DNA of 64,000 nt, from assembly GCA_965250245.1 (NCBI GenBank), contig OZ252296.1:3844001-3908000 (forward strand), given 5' to 3'. The notes beneath the pieces are model-generated. The model was not told the origin of the DNA. It saw only the letters and a list, made by a program, of their open reading frames with translations, and did no database searches. Below are positions 62,152 to 64,000 of the stretch, piece after piece. This DNA is from JABDIP01 sp965250245. Lineage in GTDB: Bacteria; Pseudomonadota; Alphaproteobacteria; DSM-16000; Inquilinaceae. Numbering within the stretch: the first letter of the stretch is position 1; every line of letters begins with the position of its first letter. A program made the position numbers and the translations under genes.

Positions 62152-62468
62152 CGGACCGCTGCCTCCCGGACTCGATCAGGTGCCATGCGTCGCGCGCGAC
62201 CGGCAATGGCGCTGAACCACAGTAACGCAAGGGTCGCGGGCATCTCCATAGGACAAAAGCGCCCCGGGATCGCGGCGGAGAAGCATCGACCCTTGGGGAA
62301 TTCCCCTATCCCGATAGGTGCCGGACCGAATTTACCGATGACCGGCTCCGCCATACGTTTGCCGCGCGACGGTGGCCCGACACCCCAAGTGGCGAGCCCC
62401 TACCCGCCGCGGTCGGACGGCCCGACGGGATCGAAGACGGACTGGCACAAGAGACGGAGTGCTGACGG
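62152..62468. promoter_or_regulatory. Divergent 317-nt region with two adjacent palindromes
   Basis: No gene is supported here. GGGGAATTCCCC (62295-62306, perfect) and CCTATCCCGATAGG (62305-62318, arms CCTAT/ATAGG) lie back to back about 145-175 nt from the kinase start and 150-175 nt from the PAS-protein start. Their position between the kinase operon and the PAS gene suggests a regulator site, possibly for the FixJ-type regulator itself. Confidence 0.45.
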
Positions 62469-63212
62469 GTGACGGGCGTAGTGGCAAAGTTGGAACCGGC
62501 GGCCCAAGAGCGGATCGCGACCGACCTGGACGGCCGCCGATCGACGGGCATGCCGCCCCTGCCGGAAGAGCAGGCGCTGATCGCTGATGCGGCCCGGGCG
62601 GCGGGGCTGGGCCCCTGGGTCCGGTACGGCTCCAGTGCCGACTGCATGTATTGCTCGCCGGAGGCGGCCCGGGTGTTCGGCGTCGAGCCGGACCAGGTCG
62701 GCACCACCTTCCTGGAGTTCTGGTCGTTCATCCATCCCGATCACCGCGACCGGGTCGCCCGGCTGATGGACTCCACCCGCCGAGACCCGCGACCCTACGC
62801 GATCGAATACGCCATCACCCTGCCGACCGGCGAGACCCGATACGTGGCGGAGACCGCCGAGCCGTATTTCGACCAGGCGGGCGAACTGACGCATTTCCTT
62901 GGCGCGTTCCAGGACATCACCGAGCGCCGGCATCCTGATGGGGGACCGGACATGGAGGACTTCGGACAGGCGATGGCCGACGGGGAGCGTCGGCAACCGC
63001 GCAAGCTGGAAGCGGCTGGCTCCGAGATCAAGGCGCTGCTGGACATCATCATCACGTCGTCGGAGCTCATGCTCTGGCAGCAGGAGGGCGAGCTCCCGGA
63101 GGTCTATCGCGGCTATACCCGCGACATCCGCCGCAGCGGCATGGACCTGAAACTGATCCTCGAGGATCTGCTGGCCGACATGGCCGAGGATGAGCCGAAA
63201 TCCGGCGAATAG
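62469..63212 (+). CDS. PAS protein with degenerate HisKA helix (no phospho-acceptor)
   Basis: 247 residues. One PAS_3-type domain (about 45-155, with CMYCSPEAARVFG, WSFIHPDHRDRV and FLGAFQDITER), followed by a helix pair (180-240) that aligns with HisKA dimerisation helices (ELMLWQQ, YTRDIRRSGMDLKLILEDLL) but has AGSEIKAL where the SHELRTPL phospho-acceptor motif should be. No ATPase domain follows. It may act as a signal modulator of the neighbouring multi-PAS kinase. GTG start with GGAG nine nt upstream. Confidence 0.75.
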   Translation: MTGVVAKLEPAAQERIATDLDGRRSTGMPPLPEEQALIADAARAAGLGPWVRYGSSADCMYCSPEAARVFGVEPDQVGTTFLEFWSFIHPDHRDRVARLMDSTRRDPRPYAIEYAITLPTGETRYVAETAEPYFDQAGELTHFLGAFQDITERRHPDGGPDMEDFGQAMADGERRQPRKLEAAGSEIKALLDIIITSSELMLWQQEGELPEVYRGYTRDIRRSGMDLKLILEDLLADMAEDEPKSGE

Positions 63213-63247
63213 GGGTGAAACGCGGCGTATTCGCGTAGGGCCGTCGT

Positions 63248-63264
63248 TTGCCGGCAACCGGCAA
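63248..63264. terminator. Hairpin between convergent PAS and SCP2 genes
   Basis: TTGCCGG and CCGGCAA pair around a CAA loop, 36 nt beyond the PAS gene's stop and 56 nt from the SCP2 gene's stop. The stem is 7 bp with no T-run, so it is a modest candidate for a bidirectional stop. Confidence 0.35.
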
Positions 63265-63319
63265 TCGCACCCAATCGATCCCTAACGCGTCACCGTCCGA
63301 CCGATTCCGACCCGGCCCG

Positions 63320-63634
63320 TCAGTCTTCCAGCATCGCGGCGAGCTTCAGCGCCGCCGGCATCGACCCGGCGACTTTCAGCTTCCCGGTCATGAAGGCCAG
63401 CGTCGGATCCAACGCGCCTTCGATCAGCTTGGCGAGCGCCTCGCTGCTCATGCTGACGGTCGCATCGGCGTCGCCGGCATCATCGGAGGAGATGACCGCC
63501 GGCACACCGGTGCCGTCGATCAGGATCGCACCGGCGCCGTCGAGATCCAGCCGCACCCGATACCCCAGCTGCGGGCTGGCGGCGGCGCGCTGGCGCATGG
63601 CGTCGATCAAGGCATCAAGGGTCATGGTCCGCAC
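63320..63634 (-). CDS. SCP2 sterol-binding-fold protein
   Basis: 104 residues with the SCP2-like pattern: RVRLDLDGAGAILIDGTG strand pair, DADATVSMSSEALAKLIEG and the final GKLKVAGSMPAALKLAAML helix. Standalone SCP2 proteins bind lipophilic ligands; no enzyme activity is expected. It is leftward and lies just upstream of the mnmA end. Confidence 0.88.
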   Translation of the reverse strand: MRTMTLDALIDAMRQRAAASPQLGYRVRLDLDGAGAILIDGTGVPAVISSDDAGDADATVSMSSEALAKLIEGALDPTLAFMTGKLKVAGSMPAALKLAAMLED

Positions 63635-63705
63635 TGTGCCAGGGGAGGGTGTGCAATTCCTTACTTCTGCAGGGAATTTCGCGATACCGGACGCAGCGGT
63701 CGCGG

Positions 63706-64000
63706 TCAGGCGGCCCGCTCGAGAGCCGCGCCGGTGATCCAGCCGCCACCCAGGACCCGGTCGCCGTCATAGATCACCGCGGCCTGCCCCGGCGCAATGC
63801 CGTGCTGTGGGGCGTCAAGCACGATCTCCGCACCGCCGTCCGGCAATCCGAACACCGTGCCGGACGCGGCCGGCTGGGCCGAGCGCAGCTTGACCTGCGC
63901 GTCACGGCCAGGCCCGTCGCCTTCCGGTGCCGGCGTGCCCGGCTCCAGCCAGTTGAGCGACTGGACCCGAACGCGGTCGCGCGCCAGCGCCGCCTTGGGG
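63706..64000 (-). CDS. mnmA: tRNA-specific 2-thiouridylase, C-terminal part (runs off right edge)
   Basis: The last 97 codons are in the window. The translation matches the MnmA C-terminal beta-barrel with the family segment GIAPGQAAVIYDGDRVLGGGWI, ending at a TGA at 63706-63708. MnmA transfers sulfur to U34 of tRNAs for Lys, Glu and Gln. The start and catalytic cysteines lie beyond the right edge. Confidence 0.93.
   Translation of the reverse strand, partial: PKAALARDRVRVQSLNWLEPGTPAPEGDGPGRDAQVKLRSAQPAASGTVFGLPDGGAEIVLDAPQHGIAPGQAAVIYDGDRVLGGGWITGAALERAA

Overview
The window is about two-thirds G+C, densely coded and rich in ABC/TRAP uptake systems, sugar-acid and sulfonate catabolism and two-component regulators. 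Gene content (IolC-DUF2090 fusion, RpiR-type regulator, Xsc with a TauR-like regulator, FixJ-like regulator, Flp pilin with a CtrA-like box) points to a heterotrophic alphaproteobacterium, probably Rhodospirillales-like. This placement is inference from content; no rRNA or other phylogenetic marker was seen.

Layout. 1-9.9 kb: carbohydrate (inositol-type) region. A gluconolactonase-like gene (cut by the left edge), an SDR dehydrogenase, the IolC-DUF2090 fusion and an RpiR regulator run leftward. Two tandem periplasmic sugar-binding proteins, a permease and a single-domain ATPase run rightward, followed by a Gfo/Idh/MocA oxidoreductase. 9.9-12.2 kb: envelope genes, namely a small lipoprotein, a duplicated OmpA-type gene pair with duplicated CRP/FNR-like sites, and an orphan Flp pilin. 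12.3-18.6 kb: orphan TctC-type binding protein, RND efflux pair and a deaminase. 18.7-25 kb: LacI regulator, serine hydrolase, two divergent double-NTF2-like genes and an orphan sugar-binding protein; LacI-type operators connect the regulator to the NTF2-like pair. 25-27.7 kb: an 877-residue fusion of CDGSH, ferredoxin-like, CDGSH, Rieske and thiamine-diphosphate enzyme modules. 27.8-31 kb: DUF2721 protein and an OmpR-type two-component pair. 31.2-38 kb: a P-loop protein coupled to a one-chain ABC transporter, a cNMP/thioredoxin-reductase-like protein lacking CxxC, and a dehydrogenase-aldo/keto reductase fusion.

38-54.2 kb is the most coherent region and reads as a C2-sulfonate catabolic hub. 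For taurine it has a TauR-like regulator, a candidate taurine:pyruvate aminotransferase, a TauE/SafE exporter and TauABC. For isethionate it has a GMC dehydrogenase, a TRAP transporter and an IclR regulator. Both branches should meet at sulfoacetaldehyde, which Xsc converts to sulfite and acetyl phosphate. An acetate kinase gene directly behind the aminotransferase can recover ATP from the acetyl phosphate.

54.27-58.1 kb is a low-G+C island inserted at the 3' end of a CAT-anticodon tRNA gene. It is bordered by a 34-nt direct repeat (29/34 identical) of the tRNA end and carries an AAA ATPase plus subtilisin-like protease pair of the IetAS type (known toxin-antitoxin and phage-defence family). 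Beyond it are a small protein with a possible His/Cys dyad, a FixJ-type two-component system whose kinase has an A-B-A-B PAS duplication, a PAS protein with a dead HisKA helix, an SCP2 protein and the 3' end of mnmA.

Recurring themes: all three SBP-first transport operons have a strong hairpin between the binding-protein gene and the membrane genes, and three different long palindromic intergenic repeats occur once each.
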